Notes: generated by a model not told the origin, from the letters alone. Counted from the first letter of the stretch, positions 35,705-45,132 are shown. The stretch is 64,000 nt of DNA from Kiloniella laminariae (GCF_027214005.1 NZ_JAPWGY010000001.1:248001-312000), one strand, 5' to 3'. Translations and numbers: made by a program.

Positions 35705-36763
35705 ATGAGCCTGGATCTGGATTTCTGGCGAGGGAAACGCGTTCTTCTGACTGGACACACCGGTTTCAAGGGAGCCTGGATGTATCAATGGCTCCGCTTG
35801 ATGGGGGCTGATGTTGTCGGATTTGCTCTGGCTCCGCAAACCAATCCCAATCTATATGATTTGCTCAACCTCGGGAATGAGAAGAGCTGCATTGGTGATC
35901 TTCGTGATCTTGGGGCTGTTCAATCGGTCGTTGCCCAACATCAGCCGGAAGTTGTTCTGCATCTCGCAGCGCAGGCACTGGTGCGCAAAAGCTATCGCGA
36001 TCCGCTGGAAAGTTTTTCGACCAATGTTATGGGCACGGCCAATCTGCTGGAAGCCTTGCGTGACTGTCCCTCTCTTGAGGCAGTACTCGTTGTCACAAGC
36101 GACAAGGCGTATGAGAACGATGAGCGTGCTGTACCTTTTCATGAAGGCAATGCACTGGGAGGTAAAGATCCCTATAGTGCCTCAAAAGGCTGTCAGGAAA
36201 TTGTTACGCATAGCTACGCCCGCAGCTTTTTCTCTGGTAAATCCATTCCAGTAGCAACGGCCCGGGCCGGAAACGTTATCGGGGGTGGCGACTGGTCAGA
36301 AGATCGCCTGATGACTGACGTGATTTCGGCGCTGTACCGGGAAGAAGAGGTTGTCCTGCGCAATCCGTTGGCAACCAGGCCCTGGCAACATGTACTGGAG
36401 CCCTTGGGCGGATATCTGCTTTTTGTACAGAAGCTGGCGAAAAAAGAAATAAGTCTTCCTGCACTCAACTTTGGCCCCAATGGCTCTGCGAGTGTCCAGA
36501 CTGTGGTTGAAGAGGTTTGCCGTCTCTGGGGCGATGGTCGTCGATGGGTACAGGATGAGGCCGATCAGCCAGCTGAAGCCCATGCCCTGGCACTGGATAT
36601 CACACTGGCAGCTGAAGAGCTCGGCTGGCACCCTCTGTTGGGGTTCGAAGAAACCCTGCAATGGATTGTCTCCTGGCACAAGACACATAAAGACGGCGGA
36701 GATGTCAAAAGAATGACACTTTCGCAGATTACCACTTTTCAGAGCTTACTGGCGGGATCATGA
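35705..36763 (+). CDS. rfbG: CDP-glucose 4,6-dehydratase
   Basis: A 352-residue extended SDR converting CDP-glucose to CDP-4-dehydro-6-deoxyglucose. NAD binds at GHTGFKGAWM, catalysis uses the YSASKG motif in KDPYSASKGCQEIV, and TSDKAYEN is family specific. ATG 35705 follows AGAGAGA; the in-frame extension to 35576 overlaps rfbF. The TGA stop overlaps the next ATG (36760-36763), so translation is coupled. Confidence 0.95.
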   Translation: MSLDLDFWRGKRVLLTGHTGFKGAWMYQWLRLMGADVVGFALAPQTNPNLYDLLNLGNEKSCIGDLRDLGAVQSVVAQHQPEVVLHLAAQALVRKSYRDPLESFSTNVMGTANLLEALRDCPSLEAVLVVTSDKAYENDERAVPFHEGNALGGKDPYSASKGCQEIVTHSYARSFFSGKSIPVATARAGNVIGGGDWSEDRLMTDVISALYREEEVVLRNPLATRPWQHVLEPLGGYLLFVQKLAKKEISLPALNFGPNGSASVQTVVEEVCRLWGDGRRWVQDEADQPAEAHALALDITLAAEELGWHPLLGFEETLQWIVSWHKTHKDGGDVKRMTLSQITTFQSLLAGS

Positions 36764-37992
36764 GCAGACTTCATTGCCGTTCTTGTGGAACGGAACTCAA
36801 ACATTCTTTTCTGGATCTCGGGCATACCCCGCTGGCAAATTCTTATGTAAAAAAGGAAACTGTCTGGACAGCAGACAAGCAGTATCCGCTCCACGCAAGG
36901 GTCTGTGGGAACTGTTTTCTTGTTCAGGTCGAAGACGTGGTGCCTCCTGAGGATATCTTTTCCGATTATGCCTATTTTTCATCTTATGCTTCCAGCTGGG
37001 TTGAGCATGCCAGGAACTATGCAGAAAGTGCAATCAAGCGATTTGATCTGAATGAAAAGAGCTTTGTTGTCGAAGTGGCCTCGAATGATGGCTATCTGCT
37101 TCAGCATTTTGTAAAACAGTCGATCCAGGTTTTAGGGATTGAACCTGCGGCTAATGTTGCGGCAGAAGCGCGTAAAAAATCTGTCCCGACCACTGTTGCT
37201 TTCTTTGGCCGGGAAACGGCCTTGAAGGTGCGCGCGGATCACGGACCGGCTGATCTGATGGCTGCAAATAATGTTCTGGCACATGTTCCCGATATCAACG
37301 ATTTTGTTGCCGGATTTGAAGCACTGCTCAGTGATGAAGGTGTTGTCAGTTTTGAATTTCCCAGCCTGCTAAATTTGATTGAGAATGTGCAGTTCGATAC
37401 GATTTACCACGAACATTTCTCCTATCTCTCGCTCTTTGCCATTGAAAAATGCTTCTCTCGTAATGGCCTTAAAGTTTTTGATGTGGAAGAGCTTTCCACA
37501 CACGGAGGCTCCTACAGAGTTTGGGCTTGCAAGAAAAATGCAGACCGGGGAGAGACTGATAACCTGAAGAAAGTCAGGCAGCGGGAAAAAGCTGCGAAGC
37601 TTGATGCTCTTGTCGGGTATCAGAACTTTGAACCCCGAGCACAGAAACTGCGCGATGATTTATTGGCTTTTCTCAGACGGGCCAAAGCAGAAGGCAAGCG
37701 GGTTATAGGATATGGAGCCGCGGCCAAGGGGAACACTTTGTTGAATTATTGCGGTATTGATCAGGAACTGGTTTCCCATGTTGCTGATCTGAACCCGCAC
37801 AAACAAAACACTTTGCTTCCCGGCAGCCGTATTCCAGTGATCTCTCCTGATGAGATTTCTGATATCAAACCGGATTACATCCTTATTTTGCCCTGGAACC
37901 TCAAGACAGAAATTTCTGGTTCGCTCGCCTATGTTCGTAACTGGGGGTGCCGTTTTGTCATTCCTGTCCCAACGACCGAGGTTCTTGCATGA
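36760..37992 (+). CDS. Sugar C-methyltransferase (NovU/TylC3-type)
   Basis: A 410-residue SAM-dependent enzyme that methylates a ring carbon of a nucleotide-linked 4-ketosugar. The N-terminal zinc-type domain has CRSCGTELKHSFLDLGHTPLANSY with further cysteines in RVCGNCFLV. The SAM domain contains VVEVASNDGYLLQHF and PEFPS-like VSFEFPSLLNLI, followed by the C-terminal domain (YGAAAKGNTLLNY) typical of C-methyltransferases such as TylC3, EvaC and the 3-C-methylvirenose type. This marks the final sugar as C-branched. Overlaps both neighbours by ATGA. Confidence 0.9.
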   Translation: MSRLHCRSCGTELKHSFLDLGHTPLANSYVKKETVWTADKQYPLHARVCGNCFLVQVEDVVPPEDIFSDYAYFSSYASSWVEHARNYAESAIKRFDLNEKSFVVEVASNDGYLLQHFVKQSIQVLGIEPAANVAAEARKKSVPTTVAFFGRETALKVRADHGPADLMAANNVLAHVPDINDFVAGFEALLSDEGVVSFEFPSLLNLIENVQFDTIYHEHFSYLSLFAIEKCFSRNGLKVFDVEELSTHGGSYRVWACKKNADRGETDNLKKVRQREKAAKLDALVGYQNFEPRAQKLRDDLLAFLRRAKAEGKRVIGYGAAAKGNTLLNYCGIDQELVSHVADLNPHKQNTLLPGSRIPVISPDEISDIKPDYILILPWNLKTEISGSLAYVRNWGCRFVIPVPTTEVLA

Positions 37993-38522
37993 AATTTTCC
38001 TCTACTGACATAGAGGGGCTTTTTCTTTGCGAGCTGGAGGCTTTCAGCGACGAGAGGGGTTTTTTCGCCCGTGCGTTCTGTAGCAAGGAGTTTTCAGATA
38101 AGGCGACAGATTTTAAGGTGTCCCAGATAAACCTTTCCGGAAATGTTAACCGGGGAACCCTCCGGGGGCTGCATTATCAGGCGGCTCCTTTACCAGATCC
38201 TAAGGTCGTACGTTGTATCCGGGGGGCTGTATGGGATGTTGTGGTTGATTTGCGGCAGGGTTCTCCCAGTTATCTTAAATGGTTTGGAACTGAACTAACT
38301 GCTGACAATCGTAAGGCGTTCTTGATTCCTGGTGGCTGTGCCCATGGTTTTCTAACCCTTGAGGATAACAGTGAACTCTTGTATCTGATGGGTGCAGACT
38401 TTGTTCCTGAACTTGCCCGCGGGCAGCGCTGGGATGATCCGGCCTTTGCCATCCTCTGGCCTGGAAAACCGGTGGTTATCAGTGAACGTGATGCGACCTA
38501 CCCGGATTATGTCGCCCCATGA
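37989..38522 (+). CDS. dTDP-4-dehydrorhamnose 3,5-epimerase-like protein
   Basis: A 177-residue cupin of the RmlC family. The active-site histidine region is TLRGLHYQAAPLPDPKVVRCIRGAVWDVVVDLR, and DERGFFARAF and CAHGFLTLED are also conserved. It likely epimerises the CDP-4-ketosugar at C3 and/or C5 after methylation. ATG 37989 overlaps the upstream stop by four bases, as does its own stop with the next gene. Confidence 0.92.
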   Translation: MKFSSTDIEGLFLCELEAFSDERGFFARAFCSKEFSDKATDFKVSQINLSGNVNRGTLRGLHYQAAPLPDPKVVRCIRGAVWDVVVDLRQGSPSYLKWFGTELTADNRKAFLIPGGCAHGFLTLEDNSELLYLMGADFVPELARGQRWDDPAFAILWPGKPVVISERDATYPDYVAP

Positions 38523-39442
38523 GTAGAATTCTTGTAACAGGTGGTTGTGGATTTATTGGCCGACACACTGTTGCTACCCTTTTAGCCGCTGGACATGAGG
38601 TTATCCGCCTTTCACGGAGCCAGCATTCTTCACACAAAAGCAGCAATGAAGACGTGTTTATCGGAGACCTGCTCTGGGATGGGGAGCCGGAACGTATTGC
38701 TCGTGATATCCGGGCCGATCTGCTGGTACATCTGGCCTGGGAAACCGAACATGGCCATTTCTGGCATGCCGAGAGCAACCGACAATGGGAGGCCCAGAGC
38801 GTTCGTTTGGTCGAGGCTTTTTGGGATGCGGGTGGAGCCAGGGCGGTTTGTGCAGGCACCTGCGCGGAATATGACTGGAAATCGCTTGGGCAAGATGAAA
38901 ATCTCGACGAGGATCACTCGGCACTCGTACCAGCTACACTTTATGGTCAAAGCAAGCTTTCCTGTTTTAAGTCCCTAAGGATCAGAAGCGCGGCTGGAGC
39001 GGGAGCATTAGCATGGGGGCGGGTGTTTTTGTTGTTCGGCAGTGGAGAAGCCCCCACAAGATTTATCCCTGCAGTGATACGCGCCTTGCTCGCAAACAAA
39101 GAGGCCCCGATGTCGTCGGGGCAGCAAGTCCGGGACTTTATGGACAGCCGAGATGTCGGGGCTGCTTTTGCTGAACTTGCGTTATCCAGGGCAGAAGGTG
39201 CATTCAATATCTCCTCAGGGCAGGGACGGAGCCTTTTGTCCATAGCGGAGATGATTGCCGACAAACTTGGTAAGCGGGATCTGTTACGTCCGGGAGCCTA
39301 TCCTGATCGTGAAGCAGAGCCATATCGTTTGGTGGGAAGCAATCAAAAATTGATTAAAGAAGTTGGTTTTGACGTCCGATTTTCACTTGAGCAGGGGCTG
39401 GATGATTGCCTTTCCTATTGGAGAAATGAGGTAGATTTGTAA
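38519..39442 (+). CDS. NAD(P)-dependent sugar epimerase/reductase
   Basis: A 307-residue extended SDR. The nucleotide site is ILVTGGCGFIGRHTVATLL, with catalytic serine/threonine in CAGTCAEYDW and YxxxK in YGQSKLS. In this position it is probably the 4-ketoreductase that completes the CDP-sugar. It overlaps the epimerase gene by four bases and ends the operon before a strong bidirectional terminator. Confidence 0.9.
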   Translation: MSRILVTGGCGFIGRHTVATLLAAGHEVIRLSRSQHSSHKSSNEDVFIGDLLWDGEPERIARDIRADLLVHLAWETEHGHFWHAESNRQWEAQSVRLVEAFWDAGGARAVCAGTCAEYDWKSLGQDENLDEDHSALVPATLYGQSKLSCFKSLRIRSAAGAGALAWGRVFLLFGSGEAPTRFIPAVIRALLANKEAPMSSGQQVRDFMDSRDVGAAFAELALSRAEGAFNISSGQGRSLLSIAEMIADKLGKRDLLRPGAYPDREAEPYRLVGSNQKLIKEVGFDVRFSLEQGLDDCLSYWRNEVDL

Positions 39443-39490
39443 TAGAGTGGTGTGTCTCGACCAATCTTTATCACTTTTGTGCAGAATAAT

Positions 39491-39524
39491 AAAAAACCCC
39501 GGTTCTCGAAAACCGGGGTTTTTT
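39491..39524. terminator. Bidirectional terminator after the sugar operon
   Basis: AAAAAACCCCGGTT (39491-39504) pairs perfectly over 14 bp with AACCGGGGTTTTTT (39511-39524) around a 6-base loop. It can stop both the sugar operon and the convergent aldehyde dehydrogenase gene. Confidence 0.93.
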
Positions 39525-39543
39525 ATTTATAGATGACCGCGCC

Positions 39544-40935
39544 TTAGATCTTGGTGCGCAGGTGGAAAGATTTCGGACGGGTCAGGTGCTCGTAAGCAAC
39601 AGCTGAGAGACTGCAACCGCGCCCGGAATTCTTGACGCCTGTCCAGGCCAGGGCCGGATCGAGATAGTCACAGCGGTTCATAAACCAGGTGCCGGTTTCG
39701 ATGTTGTCACCGATTGCCAGTGCAGCCTCAACATCGTTGGTCCAGATTGAAGCGGTCAGACCAAATTCACTGTCGTTCATCAGTTTGATGGCTTCTTCAT
39801 CGGAGGAGACCTTCATGACGCCAACAACCGGGCCAAAGCTTTCTTCGTTCATGACGCGCATGGAGTGATCGACATTAACGACCAGCTGAGGTGCAAGGTA
39901 GGGCGTGCCTTCCTTGTTTGCAGCAAAGAAACCGGGATCGATCAGGGCAGAGGCACCAGCCTTGACTGCATCCGCAACCTGGCTGCGGACAAAGTCAGCG
40001 GCGCTGGTTTTGACGACCGGGCCGAGGTTGGTATTGGTATTTGTCGGGTTGCCGAGCTTGTACTGTTTGATGAGATCTACGGCACCGGATACGAAGTCAT
40101 CGTAAACCGAAGCGTGAACGTAGATCCGCTCAATCCCGCAACAGGACTGACCGGAGTTGAACATGGCGCCGTCTACCAGGCTTTCAACAGCGTAGGCGAC
40201 GTTGGCATCTGCCCGGACATACCCGGGATCTTTCCCGCCGAGCTCAAGGCCCGTGGCAATAAAACGGCCTGATGCGGCTTTCTGGATGGCATGACCTGCC
40301 GGTACGGAGCCGGTGAAGTTGACAAAATCCACGCCGTCGGTGCCGATCAAGCGCGCAGCGCCATCATGGCTCATATGCAGGTGCTGGAAGACACCCTCAG
40401 GAAGGCCGGCTGCTTTGAAAGCTTCGCTGAAACGTTCTGCACAAAGGGGAGTCTGCGCGGCGTGTTTCAGCAGAACAGTGTTCCCGGACAGCAGAGCTGG
40501 CACGATGCAGTTGACGGCCGTCATCAAAGGAAAGTTCCAGGGGGCGACAACAAAAACCACACCGAGAGCTTCCTTGCGGATGAAGCGGGTGAAGCCTTCT
40601 TTGTCACCAACGTTTCGGTCTGCCAGAGATTCAGGGGCGATCTGGATCATGTAGCGGGCGCGTTCTTCAAACCCGCGAATTTCACCGGGAGACTGGGAAA
40701 TCGGGCGGCCGATCTGCCAGGTGATTTCCTCGGCGATAGCAGCACTGTTGGCGACAAAATAGTCGACAGCTTTGCTGATCAGGGCCTGTTTCTCGCTTAA
40801 AGGAACCTTGCGCCAGCTTTTCTGGGCGGCGACTGACTTATCCAGGGCATCCTGGATGTCACGGTCACTTGCCAGTGGACGTTCGACATAAACGGAACCG
40901 TCAACAGGTGAAATACACTTTAAAATTTCGCTCAT
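39544..40935 (-). CDS. NAD(P)-dependent aldehyde dehydrogenase
   Basis: A 463-residue ALDH. The catalytic pair is E231 (TGLELGGKDP) and C265 (NSGQSCCGIE). Cofactor binding is at VAPWNFPL and FTGSVPAG. The start at ATG 40935 has AGGAGAG eleven bases upstream. The substrate is unresolved; the closest named relatives by pattern are succinate-semialdehyde and acyl-aldehyde types. It is monocistronic and converges on the sugar operon terminator. Confidence 0.9.
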   Translation of the reverse strand: MSEILKCISPVDGSVYVERPLASDRDIQDALDKSVAAQKSWRKVPLSEKQALISKAVDYFVANSAAIAEEITWQIGRPISQSPGEIRGFEERARYMIQIAPESLADRNVGDKEGFTRFIRKEALGVVFVVAPWNFPLMTAVNCIVPALLSGNTVLLKHAAQTPLCAERFSEAFKAAGLPEGVFQHLHMSHDGAARLIGTDGVDFVNFTGSVPAGHAIQKAASGRFIATGLELGGKDPGYVRADANVAYAVESLVDGAMFNSGQSCCGIERIYVHASVYDDFVSGAVDLIKQYKLGNPTNTNTNLGPVVKTSAADFVRSQVADAVKAGASALIDPGFFAANKEGTPYLAPQLVVNVDHSMRVMNEESFGPVVGVMKVSSDEEAIKLMNDSEFGLTASIWTNDVEAALAIGDNIETGTWFMNRCDYLDPALAWTGVKNSGRGCSLSAVAYEHLTRPKSFHLRTKI

Positions 40936-41331
40936 GGAAGGGGCTCTCCTTGGTGTTGTGGAGTATTTTTGTGCGATAGTCTTAAACTGAAGCCGGGAAG
41001 GCGACAAGAGAGCCAGAAGGAAGCCCACCTATGCAGTTTATGCATGGCTGCAGGTGAAAAACGCATAGCTAAATGGTTGTAATTAATTATCCTCGAGAGA
41101 GATTTGTTTCCTGATTATCGGCACTGATTTTCGTTAATGTATTGTGCTTATAGAGAAAATTCCCTGGTGTCCCTAGCTTTTTTTGATTAAGGACTCGTTA
41201 AGATTAAGAGAATAAACTAAGAGTAATCAGATTTTTATCGGAGCACGTAGCTCAACCGCATGGATTGTCAGAGAGAACGGTTGAATTATTTTTGACAGGC
41301 GATCATGTGGAGGCCTCAGGAGGAGGAAAAA
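40936..41331. other. Intergenic region between the aldehyde dehydrogenase and the unidentified gene
   Basis: A 396-base AT-rich gap with divergent promoters for both flanking genes. CAACCG (41253-41258) and CGGTTG (41278-41283) form a weak dyad. No supported gene. Confidence 0.45.
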
Positions 41332-42426
41332 ATGGCACTTTCTACTTTGGGACTGCTGCAGCAGGGCCTCGACAGGCTGCGTGGATTCCCTGACCCGTCT
41401 TTAGGGAAAACACTTCCCCAGAATGCTGACGCCGCAGGTAATGCAGCCGGACAAGGGCATGCCTATGGAAAAAATTCCCTCGCAGGTGAAGCGGGCTCAG
41501 GCAAGTCCGGGCGACCTCCTCTCAAGGATGCTGTTGATGTTCCCGCCAGTTTTCTGAAAAACAGGGCTGGAGATGTTGAGAAGGGCAGCAATCAACAAAC
41601 GTCAGATGTAGCCGTTAGTCCAAGTGAAGCAATACAAAAGCTTCTCGGGTCGGCACTTGATGCTATTGTCGGCACGCTGGCTGACGTTTTTGAGCGTCTT
41701 GGCAGTACGAAAGAGGCGGCACTCGAGTTTGCGCAAGGCCTGGTCAATTCTATCAAACAGGCTGCCAGCAGTTCGGATGAGTTCAGCTTCTCTTTTGAAC
41801 AGGCTGTATCTATCAACTCTCGCAAGTCGGTTTCCTACAGCGGGGCTGATGGCACAGGGTCGGGAGTCACAGAAAAGGCCTATCTTGCCGTTCAGTCGCT
41901 GGATATCTATGTGAATAACAAAACCGGCGAGTTCTCTTTTAATTTTGCTTCGGTTCAGGCTGAAGTAACGAAAACCACGGCTGTTGCCCAATCGTCTTCG
42001 GCAGCGGGTGCGGCTTCGGCTCTGGGGAATGTGTTCCAGGCGCTTGGAAATGATTCGCTGCTGGATGCAGGCAATGGTCTGGGGCTGGACAAGGCAGGAA
42101 AAGGGATTAGTGAAATCCTCAGCCAGCTTGTAGGGAACCCAAAACGGGATGCCGCTGCGGAGGAGGGCAGTCCTGTTCTTGATGGAATACCGCTGATCGG
42201 CCTGCCGATAGAAGAGCCGTTAATATCCTTGCGCGAACGCGAAGAGATCCCGGCCCGTGGCGAAGGGGAAGACTCTTTTACCCGTTTTCGGGCTGATCTT
42301 CTCGTGCCGTTGGGGCAACTGTTCAACGGACAGGATGGTCCCGTGCTGGAGGATCGGCAGGGTGTCAGACACCTGTTGCGTGAAGGGCTGGCAGATTTTG
42401 CGCCCCGTGTCGGCGTTGATGCCTGA
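41332..42426 (+). CDS. Unidentified 364-residue protein
   Basis: I do not recognise a family. It has no signal peptide or membrane segment. The N-terminal third is low complexity and Gly/Ala/Ser-rich. Residues about 95-240 contain an AVSPSEAIQKLLGSALDAIVGTLADVFERLG helix, an SFSFEQAVSINSRKSVSYSG strand, KAYLAVQSLDIYVNNKTGEFSFNFASVQAEVT and a Ser/Ala-rich helix. The C-terminus is acidic and disordered looking. The alternating hydrophobic pattern in the middle and repeated SFSF/SFNF strands could fit a secreted or surface-associated protein. GGAGGAGGAAAAA before the ATG is a very strong ribosome site, so the gene is likely well expressed. It ends at a perfect terminator. Confidence 0.75.
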   Translation: MALSTLGLLQQGLDRLRGFPDPSLGKTLPQNADAAGNAAGQGHAYGKNSLAGEAGSGKSGRPPLKDAVDVPASFLKNRAGDVEKGSNQQTSDVAVSPSEAIQKLLGSALDAIVGTLADVFERLGSTKEAALEFAQGLVNSIKQAASSSDEFSFSFEQAVSINSRKSVSYSGADGTGSGVTEKAYLAVQSLDIYVNNKTGEFSFNFASVQAEVTKTTAVAQSSSAAGAASALGNVFQALGNDSLLDAGNGLGLDKAGKGISEILSQLVGNPKRDAAAEEGSPVLDGIPLIGLPIEEPLISLREREEIPARGEGEDSFTRFRADLLVPLGQLFNGQDGPVLEDRQGVRHLLREGLADFAPRVGVDA

Positions 42427-42470
42427 AGATACAGGGTTCATTATCGAACGCGTATTATGACGGCAAAGGG

Positions 42471-42493
42471 TTTCGGAGGATCTCCTCCGGAAA
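42471..42493. other. Short hairpin containing a Shine-Dalgarno/anti-Shine-Dalgarno pair
   Basis: CGGAGG (42474-42479) pairs with CCTCCG (42484-42489) around ATCT. It lies between the stop at 42426 and the terminator and has no T tail. It could be an mRNA end structure; no function is evident. Confidence 0.3.
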
Positions 42494-42520
42494 GCAGAGT
42501 GCAGAGTATGTGTATTTGTA

Positions 42521-42558
42521 ATAAAACCAGAGAGCGTTATTTTGCTCTCTGGTTTTAT
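42521..42558. terminator. Bidirectional terminator between the unidentified gene and an SDR gene
   Basis: ATAAAACCAGAGAGC (42521-42535) pairs perfectly over 15 bp with GCTCTCTGGTTTTAT (42544-42558), with T-rich tails in both directions. It serves convergent genes. Confidence 0.93.
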
Positions 42559-42565
42559 TTTGTTC

Positions 42566-43333
42566 TCAGGGGCGAGCGAGCAGACCTCCATCGACAACCA
42601 ACTCTGTCCCGGTGATATAGCTGGCGTGATCTGACAAGAGGAACAAGGTTGCGTTGGTCATATCCTGAGTCGTACCAGCCCGACCCAGTGGGATAACTTT
42701 TTCAGTAGCTTTTTGAATAGCAGGATCCTTGACCCATCGATCCTGCATCGGCGAGACTGTTGGCCCCGGCAGCAATGAGTTGGAACGGATGCCATCAGCA
42801 GCACCTTCCATGGCAACGGTCTTTGACAGGGAAATAATTCCGGCTTTTGAAGCCTGATAGGCAACCTGGGGTTTGTCGTCCCCGCGCATGGCCTGAACTG
42901 ATGCAACATGGACCATGGCACCGCCCCCGGTCTTGCGCATTAAAGGCAAGGCGTGACGGCAGGTAATGACCATGGACTTGAGATTGATACTGATGATTCG
43001 GTCCCAGGCATCAAGATTGACTTCTTCTGTAGAACGGTCTTGATCAAACCAGAGTACCCCGGCGGCATTGACGAGATAATCAAGACGTCCGGTCCGGGTA
43101 AAAGCAGCGTTCATAACCTGGTTTATAAAGACATCATCGGTGATATCTCCTTTGGCCATTACTGCCTGTCCTGGTCCCTGGGCTGTGAGATCAATTTCTG
43201 GTTCCTTGATGTCAATAAGAACGACATAGGCACCTGCCCGGACCAGGTCCAGAGCGATATTTAACCCCATACCGCCTGCGGCACCGGTTATAACGGCGGT
43301 TTTTCCCGAAAAACCAGTGTCTGAAAAACTCAT
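42566..43333 (-). CDS. Short-chain dehydrogenase/reductase
   Basis: A 255-residue classical SDR with AVITGAAGGMGLNIAL cofactor motif, an aspartate after beta-2 (VVLIDIKEP) that favours NAD, NAAGV, catalytic serine in HVASVQA and YQASK, and a VDGGLLARP end. ATG 43333 has AGGAAC eight bases upstream; a longer frame to 43432 has no ribosome site. The substrate is unknown. It is followed only by the terminator. Confidence 0.88.
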   Translation of the reverse strand: MSFSDTGFSGKTAVITGAAGGMGLNIALDLVRAGAYVVLIDIKEPEIDLTAQGPGQAVMAKGDITDDVFINQVMNAAFTRTGRLDYLVNAAGVLWFDQDRSTEEVNLDAWDRIISINLKSMVITCRHALPLMRKTGGGAMVHVASVQAMRGDDKPQVAYQASKAGIISLSKTVAMEGAADGIRSNSLLPGPTVSPMQDRWVKDPAIQKATEKVIPLGRAGTTQDMTNATLFLLSDHASYITGTELVVDGGLLARP

Positions 43334-43482
43334 GTGATGTTCCTGAAAAATGGGGTCCGTACTGTCATCAGTAATGCCAGCGGAAGATTGATGTCTGGTC
43401 AGAATAATAGCTGGAATTAAATCTTTAAACACAGATTATTCATCAAGGGCCAGCCGTGAAAGATGATCTGGAATAATCCCGG

Positions 43483-44514
43483 TTATGCAAGATTCATCAG
43501 TCGTTTGATTCGCAGTGAGGTCGCGGGGTGAGTCGAGGTCAGGTCCCCGGCAGTTTCACTGAAGGCCCGGTTGGGGTTTATGATAAAGAGATGTTCTGTC
43601 GCGCTGTTCTTTTGGGCCAGATGGGCATGGTCATTGATTTTTAACAGAGCTGATGCCAGCCCTTTTGGATTACGGGTTAACTGGGCGGCGGTTGCATCTG
43701 CAAGATATTCCCTTTCACGGGAAATCGCCATACGGACGAGCAACGCCACGATCGGGGCAAGAATGGCAGCGAGTAGCCATACAGCACCGACAATAATCAT
43801 AATCAATCCGGCGCCTTTTGAATCACTGTCCTTTGACCGGGAAGACCGGGGGGAAAAGAACAGGCGCGACAGGCGGAGCATGATTTCAGCAAAGACTGCA
43901 ATCAGACCTGCACCAACAGCAACCAGAACTGCATACTGAACATCCCGATTCAGGATATGGGCGATTTCGTGAGCAACGACCCCCTGCAGCTCTTCGCGAG
44001 TAAGTTCGTTATAAAGTCCCGACGTCACGGTCACTGCTGCAAGGTCGGGGCGCAGGCCTGTGGCAAAGGCATTCATTCCTTCGTCTTGAATAATATAGAC
44101 TTCAGGTTTCGGGAGGCCAGAGGCGATTGCCATCTCTTCAACCACGTTGTGCAGCCTGCTATAGTCCTCTGCGTCTGCTTTAATGGCACTGTTGAGACTG
44201 AGGAGTGTTCTGTCCGCAAAAAGCCAGGTCCAGCAGAGGGAAAGAAGTGAAAAAATGAACATGCCTATAGCGGCGAATAGTCCCCACTCGCTTTTCAGGG
44301 TATGTCGCAAGATTTCAAGTGTTTCGCTGCGGGGGCGGATCAGATCAAGTGCCGGATGTGCCCCTGTCAGAATTTCTGCAGCCCAGCCTGATACATACCC
44401 CAAGCCAACGGCTGTTGTAATCATGATCAAGCAGAGAACAAGTGAATTACGCCTGTTACGGGCTTGGGCACTTTTGAAATCGGTCGACTGGACCACAAGA
44501 GAGGCAGTGCTCAT
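43483..44514 (-). CDS. M48 family membrane metalloprotease (HtpX-like)
   Basis: A 343-residue inner-membrane zinc protease with four hydrophobic segments (about 25-50, 80-100, 195-215, 238-262). The zinc site is H182-E183-xx-H186 in VVAHEIAHILNRD with a third ligand probably E269 in SREREYLADA. The central serine-rich loop (about 221-233) is variable in the family. The gene is downstream of lemA on the same strand (57 bases apart), and a lemA-M48 pair is a conserved membrane-quality-control arrangement. Confidence 0.9.
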   Translation of the reverse strand: MSTASLVVQSTDFKSAQARNRRNSLVLCLIMITTAVGLGYVSGWAAEILTGAHPALDLIRPRSETLEILRHTLKSEWGLFAAIGMFIFSLLSLCWTWLFADRTLLSLNSAIKADAEDYSRLHNVVEEMAIASGLPKPEVYIIQDEGMNAFATGLRPDLAAVTVTSGLYNELTREELQGVVAHEIAHILNRDVQYAVLVAVGAGLIAVFAEIMLRLSRLFFSPRSSRSKDSDSKGAGLIMIIVGAVWLLAAILAPIVALLVRMAISREREYLADATAAQLTRNPKGLASALLKINDHAHLAQKNSATEHLFIINPNRAFSETAGDLTSTHPATSLRIKRLMNLA

Positions 44515-44571
44515 GCAAAGACGGTTTCCTGAATGATATCGGTGAGGGAAGGAGTGGGGACCAGACGAGAC

Positions 44572-45132
44572 CTAGAAGGATACAGTCGGTGCATCCTGGA
44601 GGTAGTTGCGGGTGACATCGTCCAGTTCCCAAAGGTCTTCCATCTTGAATTTGAATATATTTGCAAAAATATTGGAAGGAAACTGCTGCACCTGATTGTT
44701 TTGTTCTGTTGCAACATCGTTGTAATGCTGACGGGCAAAAGCAACCTTGTTCTCGGTTGTCGTCAGTTCTTCTGTCAGGTTGCGGACATTGCCCTGAGAC
44801 TTGATGTCAGGGTAATTTTCCATCACAGCCAGGAGATTGGCGGTGGCATTGGATAAAAGGTTATTGCTCTCGATCGCCTCACTCCGGCTTCCGGCGGAGG
44901 CGGCGCGGGCACGGGCTTCGGTGACTTCTGTCAGGACGGCCTTTTCGTGCGCCATAAAACCCTTGACGGTTTCGACGAGGTTGGGGATCAAGTCGATACG
45001 ACGTTTGAGCTGGACATCGATCTGCCGCCAGGCATTTTCAACAGAGTTGCGTCCCGAAACCAGCTTGTTGTAGGTCATGATGGCATATAGTGCCGCAATA
45101 ACGACAAGGCCTAGAAGAATATATTCGGTCAT
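44572..45132 (-). CDS. lemA: LemA family protein
   Basis: A 186-residue protein with one N-terminal membrane helix (TEYILLGLVVIAALYAIMTY) and a four-helix cytoplasmic or periplasmic domain. NKLVSGRNSVENAWRQIDVQLKRRIDLIPNLVETVKG is the diagnostic LemA segment, and ending TVSF is usual. Function unknown in detail; LemA-M48 pairs are associated with membrane stress. It is the first gene of the pair. Confidence 0.95.
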   Translation of the reverse strand: MTEYILLGLVVIAALYAIMTYNKLVSGRNSVENAWRQIDVQLKRRIDLIPNLVETVKGFMAHEKAVLTEVTEARARAASAGSRSEAIESNNLLSNATANLLAVMENYPDIKSQGNVRNLTEELTTTENKVAFARQHYNDVATEQNNQVQQFPSNIFANIFKFKMEDLWELDDVTRNYLQDAPTVSF

